Source: Actinomycetes bacterium
Lineage (GTDB): Bacteria > Actinomycetota > CALGFH01
Length of the DNA: 15,036 bases
NCBI GenBank assembly: GCA_030146615.1
Contig: JASLBL010000261.1
Coordinates: forward strand, 1 to 15,036
Reading direction: 5' to 3'
Part shown: in pieces, positions 1 to 7,054 of the stretch
Layout of the letters: every line of letters starts with the position of its first letter
How positions within the stretch are numbered: position 1 is the first letter of the stretch
Translations under genes and position numbers: made by a program
The notes under the pieces: generated by a model
Databases searched by the model: none
Told to the model about the DNA's origin: nothing
What the model saw: the letters and a program-made list of their open reading frames with translations, nothing else

Positions 1-1
1 G

Positions 2-175
2 ATCGACCTGCTGACCGCCAAGAACCCGGCCTTCCGGCATTTTTACAGGATGCCGGGTGACCGCACGGCCAAGATCCGCGCTGGCGGGCCGGTCCTAAAC
101 GAGGCCAACGAGGCCCTGGGCAATCTGGAGGAGCTGTTCCCAGACAGCATCGGGGAGGCCTGCTTCATCGACCGC
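2..175 (+). CDS. C-terminal part of an unknown protein, cut by window start
   Basis: An open frame enters from the left edge and reads IDLLTAKNPAFRHFYRMPG and onward through a stretch with balanced composition and GC-rich third positions (NEANEALGNLEELFPDSIGEA) up to about base 175. After that the same frame turns into low-quality Ser/Gly/Ala-rich sequence ending at 355, so the real homology probably stops near 175, where mobile-element sequence takes over in another frame. I do not recognise the family. The start lies outside the window; the in-frame ATG at 50 is more likely an internal methionine. It may be a gene truncated by the neighbouring transposase remnant. Confidence 0.35.
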
Positions 176-261
176 AGGTCAGAGGGTACTTCTGGCGTTT
201 CCAACGGCACAGCGGCAACACTCCGGGCGAAATTGTGGAGGGCGGCCGATTCAGCCGGCCC

Positions 262-390
262 TTTGGCCGGGCGCGCACTCGCGTGCAGTTCTGCGACGGC
301 TGGAACCAGCGCTGTCGTCCCTTCACCTGGGCCAAGGACGCCGACCAGATCCTAGCCAAACTCAAGCGTCAAAGATCTCAGCAACGGGCA
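262..390 (+). pseudogene. C-terminal remnant of an IS630-type transposase
   Basis: One frame carries FCDGWNQRCRPFTWAKDADQ followed by ILAKLKRQR. This resembles the extreme C-terminus of IS630-family DDE transposases, where a helix with a 'GWN.R..PF.WTKTADQIL' pattern precedes the stop. Only about 40 residues are recognisable. The DDE catalytic core and the N-terminal helix-turn-helix are absent, and the frame differs from that of the unknown gene just upstream. No terminal inverted repeats or TA target duplication could be made out. I read it as an inactive scrap left by an old insertion. The family assignment rests on this short motif alone. Confidence 0.45.
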
Positions 391-738
391 CTAGGGATTC
401 AGGTGGTCGGTGACTCCAGGCGGCTTGATCAGTCGCACGAAGGCGACGGTGCCGCTCTCATCCAGCGGGACGGCTGCCTCCTCCACATGCACCATGACAT
501 GCACGAGATAGTGGAGGGCCGCGAAGGCGAAGGTGCCGTCTTCCCGAATTAGCCAGGGATAGATCTCCTTGAATCTGCTGATCTGCCAGCGCTTGAAGCC
601 GTGCTCCTGCCGGAGGTGGACCGAGCAGGTCAGGTTCAGGATGTGGATGGGGATGATTCCCTCGCCCAGGTCGATGTTGTCCTCCCTCACCATCAGCGGG
701 CGGTCCTGGAGTCGATCCTGAGGACGGTCTCGTGCCAA
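391..738 (-). CDS. Hypothetical protein, possibly 3' part of a longer interrupted gene
   Basis: This minus-strand frame of up to 115 codons has strongly GC-biased third positions and a protein-like composition (EDNIDLGEGIIPIHILNLTC, later HGFKRWQISRFKEIYPWLIR), so it looks genuinely coding. I do not recognise the family and see no catalytic motif, membrane segment or signal peptide. Possible starts are TTG at 738, ATG at 693 and GTG at 690, none with a convincing Shine-Dalgarno sequence. The lack of a good start, and the fact that the next minus-strand ORF upstream is in the same frame behind a single TGA (763-765), suggest the two may once have been one gene of about 200 codons. It converges on the transposase remnant. 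Confidence 0.45.
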   Translation of the reverse strand: MARDRPQDRLQDRPLMVREDNIDLGEGIIPIHILNLTCSVHLRQEHGFKRWQISRFKEIYPWLIREDGTFAFAALHYLVHVMVHVEEAAVPLDESGTVAFVRLIKPPGVTDHLNP

Positions 739-762
739 ATCGTGGGCAGCCGCTGGGAGGTC

Positions 763-996
763 TCACTCCCAGGAAGGATGGAAGCACACAGGGAGCAGAC
801 CGCGATCCCCAAGTGTCGCCGTTCTGGCCTTCCACCACCAGGTCGATGGCGGTCCGATGGACAGCTCGACGGACCAGTAGGCGGCCCGGTTGTTGCGCCT
901 GCCATTGCCGTTGCTACCGTTGCCACGCCTGGCGGTGGTGCTTCCTGCCCTGGTGGCGGCTGGACGGGTGCTGCGGTGGTTACGCTGTGCTGGCAT
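763..996 (-). CDS. Small basic hypothetical protein
   Basis: This 77-codon ORF starts at an ATG (996-994) preceded by a purine-rich GAGAGGGGAAGG, a strong ribosome binding site. The N-terminal half is low complexity and basic (Arg, Asn, Gly, Ser, Thr), likely disordered. The second half is more ordered: YWSVELSIGPPSTWWWKART, then a short Cys/His-containing tail. It ends in TGA at 763-765. The following frame continues open and looks coding to base 391, so this could be the 5' part of one gene with a CGA-to-TGA or TGG-to-TGA change. No family recognised. Confidence 0.4.
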   Translation of the reverse strand: MPAQRNHRSTRPAATRAGSTTARRGNGSNGNGRRNNRAAYWSVELSIGPPSTWWWKARTATLGDRGLLPVCFHPSWE

Positions 997-1031
997 GCCT
1001 TCCCCTCTCTCGGGTGCTGAAGGTGTGCGTT

Positions 1032-1055
1032 GGCCCCCAGGTCACGCTGGGGGCC
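1032..1055. terminator. Strong GC hairpin, terminator-like
   Basis: A perfect 9-bp inverted repeat, GGCCCCCAG (1032-1040) and CTGGGGGCC (1047-1055), encloses a 6-base loop (GTCACG). The plus-strand side is followed by TCTTGCT, a weak T-containing tail. It is an intrinsic-terminator-like structure of the GC-rich type, or part of the leader of the minus-strand gene starting at 996. The gene it originally served is not evident. Confidence 0.45.
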
Positions 1056-1384
1056 TCTTGCTGCCAGCCACAGCCAGATTAGCCGTAGAAGCGCTCGCTC
1101 TGGTGTTGTCGGGACTTCCAGAAGAGGAGCGCCTCCCAAGGTCGCTGTGGTCGGGGGTTGGAGACCCTGCCGCCTGCTGTCCATGCAAGCTGGGGTCTCA
1201 AGGTCTCTTGGCCAAGGCGGGACTCGCCGAGGACCGTCGCGGCCGGTCGCCGAGCCAGCCCGATTGGCGGCATCGTCTGCTACGCCACCGCGACCAGCCC
1301 GACCGACGGCGTCACGGGTATCCTTCGCCGTCGCCGCCGTAGGATGGGCACCCTGTGCAGGATCGGAGTGCCAGAGGGGCGGCC
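1056..1384. other. Stretch with no recognisable gene
   Basis: About 330 bases between the hairpin and the alpha/beta hydrolase. Long open frames cross it in several phases only because the GC content is high; none has a recognisable domain or a convincing start. It should contain the hydrolase promoter, but no clear -35/-10 pair is visible. A segment around 1130-1175 faintly recalls a tRNA T-arm but lacks the rest of a cloverleaf. Confidence 0.4.
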
Positions 1385-2200
1385 ATGCAGCAACAGGTTC
1401 CGCAGCTTCGGTTTGCCACCACGCGCCTTGCCAGCGGTCCGCGGGTCCACTATGCCGAGCAGGGCGACCCGAGCGGGGAGCCGATCGTCTTCCTGCCCGC
1501 CTACACCGACTCGTGGTTCTCCTACAGTCGGGTCCTGCCCCTGCTAACCCCGCGCTACCACGCCTACGCGCTGGACCAGCGCGGCCACGGCAACTCCGAG
1601 CGGCCGGACTGCTGCTACACCGTCGAGGACTTCGCCGGCGACGTGGTGGCCTTCCTGGACGCCGTCGGGGTCGGGCGGGCCACCCTGGTCGGCCACTCGG
1701 GGAGCTGCCTGGTCGCCCGGCGCGTGGCCGAGGTCCACCCCGAGCGTGTCGCCCGGCTGGTGCTGATCGGCGCCCCGGGGTCGCTGGGCGACAACGAGGA
1801 GGAGTTGGAGTTGCAGACCGCGGTGCGCGGCCTGCAGGACCCGGTGCCGGTGCAGTTCGCGCGGGAGCTGCAGGGGGCCGCCGCCCACGTCCCTCTGCCC
1901 GAGCCGTTCTTCAAGGGGCTCATTGCCGAGAGCCTGAAGCTGCCGGCCCGGGTCTGGAAGAGCACGCTGGATGGCCTGTTCGCGTTCGACGACGCGGCGG
2001 ACCTGGGGCGGATCGCCGCGCCGACGCTGCTCATCTGGGGGGAGTGGGACCGGTGGTTGCCGCGGGAGGAGGAGGACCAGCTGGCGGTCGCGATTCCCGC
2101 GGCCAGGGTGGTCGTGTACCCGGCGACGGGCCACAGCCCCAACTGGGAGCGCCCGGAGAGGGTTGCCGCCGACCTCGACGCCTTCATGCGCGAGGGGTAG
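1385..2200 (+). CDS. Alpha/beta-fold hydrolase
   Basis: This 271-residue protein has a complete alpha/beta-hydrolase pattern. An N-terminal strand leads to an oxyanion segment (IVFLPAYTDSWFSYS), then LDQRGHGNSERP, typical of this superfamily. The nucleophile elbow is GHSGSC with Ser105, the acid is Asp222 in WGEWDRWLP, and the general base is His250 in ATGHSPNWERP. Family members are esterases, epoxide hydrolases, haloperoxidase-like or C-C hydrolases; the substrate cannot be inferred. There is no signal peptide, so it is probably cytoplasmic. I chose the ATG at 1385 because AGAGGGG lies five bases upstream; the frame extends to an ATG at 1355 with no such site. The usual G-x-S-x-G elbow has Ser at the last position here. 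A 7-bp inverted repeat (2192-2198 / 2219-2225) spans the stop and might weakly terminate transcription. Confidence 0.9.
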   Translation: MQQQVPQLRFATTRLASGPRVHYAEQGDPSGEPIVFLPAYTDSWFSYSRVLPLLTPRYHAYALDQRGHGNSERPDCCYTVEDFAGDVVAFLDAVGVGRATLVGHSGSCLVARRVAEVHPERVARLVLIGAPGSLGDNEEELELQTAVRGLQDPVPVQFARELQGAAAHVPLPEPFFKGLIAESLKLPARVWKSTLDGLFAFDDAADLGRIAAPTLLIWGEWDRWLPREEEDQLAVAIPAARVVVYPATGHSPNWERPERVAADLDAFMREG

Positions 2201-2299
2201 CCGACCCGCCGCCTCAGGACCCCTCCGTGGCGGAACAGACCGCCGCATCATCGAGCGGCCTTCTACCTCAACAGAGCCAGAGCCGAGGGCCGCTCTGTG

Positions 2300-2470
2300 T
2301 CAACCACCTCGGAGACGGACCACTAGCTCGACCAGGCGGGTCTTGGCGGCCTCGGTGGCGGCCCCGCTGGAGAGGCGCATGCCCATGGCGTCGCTCAGGC
2401 CGCGGTCGGCGACCAGAAGCCGGCAGGTCTCCTCCAAGTAGTAGGCGAAGCTGTGCAGCCGGGGCTGAGT
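2300..2470 (-). pseudogene. Unrecognised coding fragment
   Basis: The minus strand encodes RLHSFAYYLEETCRLLVADR followed by GLSDAMGMRLSSGAATEAAKTRLVELV, with strongly GC-biased third positions and a helix-rich, protein-like composition, ending at TGA (2300-2302). The open frame continues upstream to about 2572, but that part is composed like non-coding sequence, and no start with a ribosome binding site is visible. It probably is the C-terminal remainder of a truncated gene. I do not recognise the family. Confidence 0.3.
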
Positions 2471-2600
2471 CTGGGTCCGGGAATGCGCGACGGTGTTGGA
2501 GTGTTTTACTGGCTGCAGTGCAACGACCCGAGGGTTGGGTGAAGGAGTTGTCGTGTCTGCTCGATCTCGCAAGGACGAGCAGGCGCTGGTGCAGTTGACG

Positions 2601-2811
2601 CGTCGCAGCGCGCGGTCACCCAGGAGAGCGCTGGGGGACAGCCACCACGGTCGCGTCTTGGCCGACGGTCCGGTCGAGGAGGGGCCGGCGATACTGCATC
2701 AACCGGGCCGCGCTGCGCTTCATACCCTGCGAGGACCTGCGGGCCGAGGGCTACGGGGCATACCGGAAACTCCTGAACCAAGCCGCGACGACGGAGGGAG
2801 CGAAGCGATGA
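2601..2811 (+). pseudogene. Frameshifted ArsR-like winged-helix regulator remnant
   Basis: Two plus-strand frames together resemble the recognition helix and wing of an ArsR-type regulator. The first (to about 2690) reads ALGDSHHGRVLADGPVEEGP, comparable to the family's 'S.HL..L...GLV.EG' pattern. The second (about 2690-2811) reads RRYCINRAALRFIPCEDLRA and onward to AKR, then TGA. A one-base shift near 2690 separates them, and the N-terminal helices are not recognisable. The TGA overlaps the msrA ATG as ATGA, so the two probably formed a translationally coupled pair before the regulator broke. The family call is tentative because the match is short and degenerate. Confidence 0.35.
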
Positions 2812-3326
2812 GCCAGAAGAGGGAGAAGGCGGTCCTGGCCGGAGGGTGTTTCTGGGGGATGCAGGACCTGATCCGGAGGCGCCCGGGGGTGCTCTCGACG
2901 CGGGTGGGCTACACGGGAGGCGACGTCGCAAACGCCACCTATCGGAACCACGGGACCCACGCCGAGGCGATCGAGATCATCTTCGACCCCGAGGTGACCT
3001 CCTACCGCGAGCTGCTCGAGTTCTTCTTCCAGATCCACGACCCGACAACGCTGGACCGCCAGGGGAACGACATCGGCACGAGCTACCGCTCGGCGATCTT
3101 CTACCTCGATGAGGAACAGCGCCGGGTCGCCGAGGACACCATCGCCGACGTCGAGGCGTCCGGGCTGTGGCCCGGCAAGGTCGTCACCGAGGTCGCCCCA
3201 GCCGGTCCGTTCTGGGAGGCCGAGCCGGAGCACCAGGACTACCTGGAGCGCTACCCGAACGGCTACACCTGCCACTTCCCGCGCCCGGGCTGGGTACTGC
3301 CCCACCGGAGCGCCGCGGCTCGTTAG
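2808..3326 (+). CDS. msrA: Peptide-methionine (S)-S-oxide reductase
   Basis: MsrA reduces the S epimer of methionine sulfoxide, free or in proteins, using thioredoxin, as part of oxidative damage repair in the cytoplasm. The 172-residue product has the family hallmarks: GGCFWGM with catalytic Cys14, Glu53 in GTHAEAIEI, Asp89 and Tyr93 in GNDIGTSYRS, and the C-terminal NGYTCHFPRPGW, whose Cys155 is a candidate resolving cysteine. Length is normal for a single-domain MsrA, with no MsrB fusion. The ATG is preceded by GGAGGGAG seven bases upstream, which settles the start even though the frame extends further 5'. It overlaps the stop of a broken ArsR-like fragment by ATGA. No frameshift or missing key residue is seen. 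Confidence 0.95.
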   Translation: MSQKREKAVLAGGCFWGMQDLIRRRPGVLSTRVGYTGGDVANATYRNHGTHAEAIEIIFDPEVTSYRELLEFFFQIHDPTTLDRQGNDIGTSYRSAIFYLDEEQRRVAEDTIADVEASGLWPGKVVTEVAPAGPFWEAEPEHQDYLERYPNGYTCHFPRPGWVLPHRSAAAR

Positions 3327-3340
3327 CAGACGGCGTGGGT

Positions 3341-3374
3341 CGGTAAGGGCGGCGCCGGCTGACGGCCGTTACCG
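3341..3374 (+). terminator. Hairpin downstream of msrA
   Basis: CGGTAA (3341-3346) pairs with TTACCG (3369-3374). After one mismatch, GGC (3348-3350) pairs with GCC (3365-3367) around a 14-base loop. It lies 15 bases after the msrA stop. No T-tract follows, so it would be a GC-rich, U-tract-poor terminator of the kind common in actinobacteria, or a 3' end stabiliser. Confidence 0.4.
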
Positions 3375-3704
3375 TCCGGCATGTCGCGTTGCCGACCTCG
3401 TGCTCGACGGCGTCCCAGCCCCCCACGACGGGTCAGAGCGCACTCAGCAGACGACGCCGCTGACGTGAGCCCCGAGCCGTCCGGCCGAACATGTTCAATC
3501 CGGCAACAAACGCCAAATGGTTGCCAGATCATCAGTCCACCAGGACGGTGAACTGCCGCTGTTCCACTGTCGTAGTGGCGCGCAGTTCGACTGTACGGCC
3601 GCCGCTCTAGCGACGCCTAGATCGCTCATCGAGATCTGCGTTCAGCCGGTCGCGATCCCTGGTCGATACACCATCTGGGGTTGTGCCACGAGCAAGGGGG
3701 GGCA
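3375..3704. other. Intergenic stretch, no gene seen
   Basis: About 330 bases between the msrA hairpin and the phosphoesterase. GC content falls in 3485-3545 (AACATGTTCAATCCGGCAAC and following). That could mark a promoter region, but I cannot point to a convincing -35/-10 pair. An 88-codon open frame (3517-3783) lacks a recognisable domain and runs into the phosphoesterase in another phase, so I do not call it. Confidence 0.4.
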
Positions 3705-4640
3705 ATGTCGGTCGCCGATCGATCTGCGCTTGGTCACCGTACGCGCTGCCACAAACGGCCCCGGCACAGAGGACGACTCGTGACCGGGATGGCCGTTATC
3801 GCCTTGTTCTGCGTCATGCCGCCTGCGCATGCGACGTCGATTACGGCGGCCGGCGACATCTCCAATGCACCGGGCGGTCCACGCCACGACATGCTGACCG
3901 CTGACCTGATCCGGCGGTGGAACCCGACGGCGGTGCTCGCCCTCGGCGACGTGCAATACGAAGCCGGGGAGCTGGTGAATTTCCAGCAGGCCTACGACAG
4001 GTCCTGGGGCGCCTTCAAGGCCAAGACGCATCCGAGCATCGGCAACCACGAGTACCTGGGCGGCGACGGCGCCGCCGGGTACTTCGACTACTTCGGCGCG
4101 GCCGCGGGTCCACGCGGGCTCGGATACTACTCATTCGACCTCGGCCCCTGGCATGTCGTCGCCCTCAACTCCAGCTGCGCCATGGTGCCTAACGGGGGAT
4201 GCGGGCACGGGTCGGCGCAATGGGCCTGGCTGAAGCAGGACCTCGCCGCGCACCGGACCCGGTGCACGCTGGCGTTCTTCCACGCTCCCTACCGTGCCTC
4301 AACGGCTCTGCATGGCGGCAGCCAGGAACTGGCCCACCTCTGGGCACAGCTGGTGGCCGGCGACGTCGACGTCGTGCTGAACGGGCACAACCACATCTAC
4401 GAGCGGTTGAAGCCGATGCGGACGACCGGGGTGGTCGATGTGGCCCATGCTCCATGGACCATTGTGGCCGGCACCGGTGGGCGGTCGATCTACCCGGTGA
4501 ACCGGGTCCATCCCAACTCGGTCCACCGGGTCCGCAGGTACGGCGTTTACCGGCTGATCATGTATCCGGACCGTTGGATCGGGGCCTTCAAAGGGGTAGA
4601 CGGGAAGACCTACGACCACGCCGGGCAGCGTTGCCATTGA
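3705..4640 (+). CDS. Secreted metallophosphoesterase
   Basis: This 311-residue calcineurin-like (purple acid phosphatase-like) metallophosphoesterase has the ligands of the two-metal site in order: Asp51 in AAGDIS, Asp82 in LALGDVQYEAG, Asn114-His115 in IGNHEYLG, His193 in FFHAPY, and His228/His230 in NGHNHIYER. Such enzymes hydrolyse phosphomonoesters or diesters; the substrate is unknown. The N-terminus is basic, followed by a hydrophobic core (about residues 25-41) and AHA before TSITAAGD, which fits a Sec signal peptide cleaved near residue 43. The protein is therefore likely exported. The ATG at 3705 is preceded by AAGGGGGGG; the in-frame alternative at 3681 lacks this. Upstream lies a long intergenic region, downstream a convergent gene fragment, so it is probably monocistronic. 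It looks intact. Confidence 0.88.
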   Translation: MSVADRSALGHRTRCHKRPRHRGRLVTGMAVIALFCVMPPAHATSITAAGDISNAPGGPRHDMLTADLIRRWNPTAVLALGDVQYEAGELVNFQQAYDRSWGAFKAKTHPSIGNHEYLGGDGAAGYFDYFGAAAGPRGLGYYSFDLGPWHVVALNSSCAMVPNGGCGHGSAQWAWLKQDLAAHRTRCTLAFFHAPYRASTALHGGSQELAHLWAQLVAGDVDVVLNGHNHIYERLKPMRTTGVVDVAHAPWTIVAGTGGRSIYPVNRVHPNSVHRVRRYGVYRLIMYPDRWIGAFKGVDGKTYDHAGQRCH

Positions 4641-4843
4641 CGGGTGCTAGGCGGGTGGCGTGGCATCCCCCGGCGGAAGCTCGGCACCCGTATCTCCGCG
4701 CTCGACCCGTCCAGGGGCGGGAACGGTTCGTCGGAGTAGACGCCGATCCCAAGATCCCAGAAGCGCCGGATGGCGGCTGGGTCGACGAGGCTGTGCACAT
4801 AGGTCACCGCTCCCGCGGCCTTGAGGCCAGCTGTGAACGAGGG
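4641..4843 (-). pseudogene. C-terminal remnant of a glycerophosphodiester phosphodiesterase-like gene
   Basis: A minus-strand frame reads PSFTAGLKAAGAVTYVHSLV, then DPAAIRRFWDLGIGVYSDEPFPP. That resembles the last strands of a GDPD/PI-PLC-type TIM barrel, where 'D...R..DLGV.G..TD.P' precedes the end. The catalytic N-terminal part (HRG, EXD motifs) is absent. Upstream on the same strand the sequence joins directly, at about 4843 and in a different phase, to the tail of the GH3 glycosidase, so a deletion appears to have fused the two. The open frame runs on into the convergent phosphoesterase without a clear natural stop. The family call depends on a short segment. Confidence 0.4.
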
Positions 4844-6820
4844 CTGCCCGCGCTCAGCTCCACCGGCCCTGGCTCCATGACGAGCTCGCCGGAGAGCCCC
4901 GTGTAGGCGAGCAGGCTCATCGGCACCACGAACTCGACGGTCTTGAACGCACCGGGCTCCAGGTCGAGGCGGGCGAACCCGACCAGCTGCTGGGCGGGCA
5001 GCGTCACGCCGGTGGCCGTGTCGGCGGCGTACAGCTGCACGACCTCGGTCCCGCTTCTCGTTCCCGTGTTGGTGATGGTGAGTGACAGCTGTGCTTCGCC
5101 GCTCACGTCGACGGTGTCGCTCGCCAGCTCCAGTGGGCCGTAGTCGAAGGTCGTGTAGCTGAGGCCGTGGCCGAAGGGGAACAGCGGCGTCGAGGGCATG
5201 TCGAGGTAGCCCTTATGGATGTCCGCCTTGGTTCGGCGATAGCCGCTGCCGGGGTGCTGGCCGTGGTGGATCGGCACCTGCCCGACGTGGCGCGGCAGCG
5301 TGACCGGCAGCTTCCCGCCAGGGTTGGCGACACCGAAGAGGGCGTCGGCGATCGCCGTCCCCTGGTGGGGTCCACCGTAGTAGGCGGTGAGAACGGCCGG
5401 CAGGCGGTCGATGACCGGCGTGAGGCCCTACAGACGCCCGAACGCGACGACGGCGACGGTCGGCTTCCCGAGGTCGGTCACGGCGTTCACCAGCTCCACC
5501 TGCTGGGGCGGCAGGTCGATGTTCGCGGTGTCACCGCCTTCCTTCTCGGTCAGGTCGTCGCCGTACCAGCCGGCCTTGCCGCCGATGTACAGGATGACGA
5601 CGTCGGCGTCCCGGGCCGCCGCGACCGCGGCAGGAATGTCGCTCGGATTCGAGGGCAACACGCCGGTCCCAGCCACCGCAGTGACCTTGGCGTTTGGCAG
5701 CAGCCGTCGGATCGCTTCGGCGAGCGAGACCGTGGGGTGGTTCGCCCTGGCGTAGTCCTCCACGTCGCCCTGCGCTCGCTCCAGCTCTGTGGTCAACGCC
5801 GCGAAGCCTTCCTTCGGAAGCTCGCCGACGCCCGGCATCGGGAAGAACCCAAGCTTGGCCGCGACCCGGGATCATGGCCACCCCCGCCGGATAGGTGTAG
5901 TGCGGGAAGCCGACCATGGTGCTGTCCGCATGAGGCCCGATGACGGCGACCTTGGCCACGTCGCGGCCGAGCGGCAGCAGCCCGTCGTCGTTCTTCAGCA
6001 GCGTCACGGACTCGTCCGCGAGGCGCCGCGAAAGCTCGTCGCCCTCGCTGGCTCGGGTGCGGATCTCGACGGGATCCTCGGCGACATAGGGGTTGTCGAA
6101 GAGGCCGAGCGCGAACTTGTCGCGTAGGACGCGCCGCACGGACTCGTCGAGCTGGTCCTCCGAGAGCTTGCCGCTTTCCACGGCCCGGTGAACCCCAGCC
6201 GGCCGCGGAGCAGATCGGTCAGGACGGCCCGCGAGTGTGGATCGGCACGCCCTCGAACTCCGAGTACGACGCCATGGACGCCGCCGAGCACGGCCAGTCG
6301 GATGGCTGCTTCGAAGGGCCGTGCAAAGACGTCGTACAATTCGCGCGGCCCGACGGCGACGGCGGCCATGTTCTGCCCCGCCTCGGTCTGCGCGTAGCCG
6401 AGGAAGTGCTTGGCGCAGGCGATGACGCCCTCGCGTAGATCCTGGCCCTGCATTCCCCGCGTGAACGCCACGCTCATCGCGCTTACCAGGTAGGGGTCCT
6501 CTCCGTACGTCTCGGTGACCCGGCCCCAGCGGGCGTCGCGGGCGACGTCCATCACCGGCGCCAGCGCATGGAGCATGCCGACCGACCGCATCTGGCGCCG
6601 CATGATGTCCGCCATCTCCTGGACGGCGTCCGGGTCCCAGGTGGCTGCGAGCCCGATCGGCGTGGGAAAGGCGGTGAAGTTGGGCGCCACCACCCCGTTC
6701 AACGCCTCGTTGTGGAAGATCGCTCCTCAGGCGCGTCTCGGTGACGAGATACCGCTGGATCGCGTTGACGCTCTTGGCGATCTCGGCAAGGGAAGTAAAG
6801 CAACCCGCGCCCCCCCAGCT
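4804..6820 (-). pseudogene. GH3 family beta-glucosidase-like pseudogene
   Basis: Segments of a glycoside hydrolase family 3 enzyme appear in order on the minus strand but in different frames: AEIAKSVNAIQRYLVTETRL (about 6730-6790); IFHNEALNGVVAPNFTAFPT through DVARDARWGRVTETYGEDPY and ACAKHFLGYAQ (about 6340-6728); FALGLFDNPY, SRRLADESVTLLKNDDGLLP and VAVIGPHADSTMVGFP (about 5880-6180); ARDADVVILYIGGKAGWYGD (5430-5838); and the C-terminal fibronectin-III-like part with PLFPFGHGLSYTTFDYGPLE (4804-5427). Frameshifts occur near 6725, 6280 and 5860. TAG at 5428-5430 interrupts the GRxQGLTPVIDR region. Between LGFTG and ESGKLSEDQ (about 6180-6190) some 60 residues are missing, including the segment that holds the Asp nucleophile. 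The N-terminus is also absent. Intact relatives are roughly 770-800 residues. It cannot encode an active enzyme as it stands. Confidence 0.85.
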
Positions 6821-6887
6821 CCGGGGCTTCTCCGGGTGCTCGTCTTACCATCCGGTCTCTGTCACGAGGTCCCTGATGGATGATCAC

Positions 6888-7054
6888 GCGAGGGCGGCGT
6901 CGGGGCCTCCCGTCGGAAGGTCGTCGGTATCGCCGGGTGACCGGCCGCGAGCTTCAGATCACCTGCCAGGCCAGGGTGAGCGCGAGGCCGAGTGGCTCGA
7001 CGACTATCGCGGGTATAGCCTGATCCCACGCAGCGCAGGGCAAAGAAGGGTGCC
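6888..7054 (+). promoter_or_regulatory. Leader region of the fdh operon
   Basis: These bases separate the GH3 remnant from the formate dehydrogenase start and should hold the operon's promoter. AGAAGGG (7044-7050) is a good ribosome binding site for the GTG at 7055. A TATAGC-like -10 (in GGGTATAGCCT near 7014) and an imperfect operator-like pair TCACC (6959-6963) / GGTGA (6975-6979) are visible. Both are short enough to be chance, so only the ribosome binding site is firm. Confidence 0.35.

Noticed and set aside
739..765. Second selenocysteine codon at the TGA 763-765 (minus strand)
   Set aside because: The downstream bases show only a TGCC/GGCA pair with an 8-base loop and no GGUCU-like loop. 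The flanking residues match no selenoprotein family I know.
1100..1190. Possible degenerate tRNA (GGGGGTTGGAGACCCTG resembling a T-arm, CTCCCAAGG resembling an anticodon loop)
   Set aside because: No matching acceptor stem or D-arm can be formed at the right distances, and the T-loop lacks the invariant TTC. At most a chance or ancient remnant.
1030..2598. Long 522-codon plus-strand ORF
   Set aside because: It lies in a different frame over the clear alpha/beta hydrolase. Its Arg/Gly/Pro/Ala-rich composition is that of a high-GC shadow frame.
3517..3783. 88-codon ORF before the phosphoesterase
   Set aside because: No ribosome binding site, no recognisable domain, irregular third-position bias, and it overlaps the start of the well-supported phosphoesterase.
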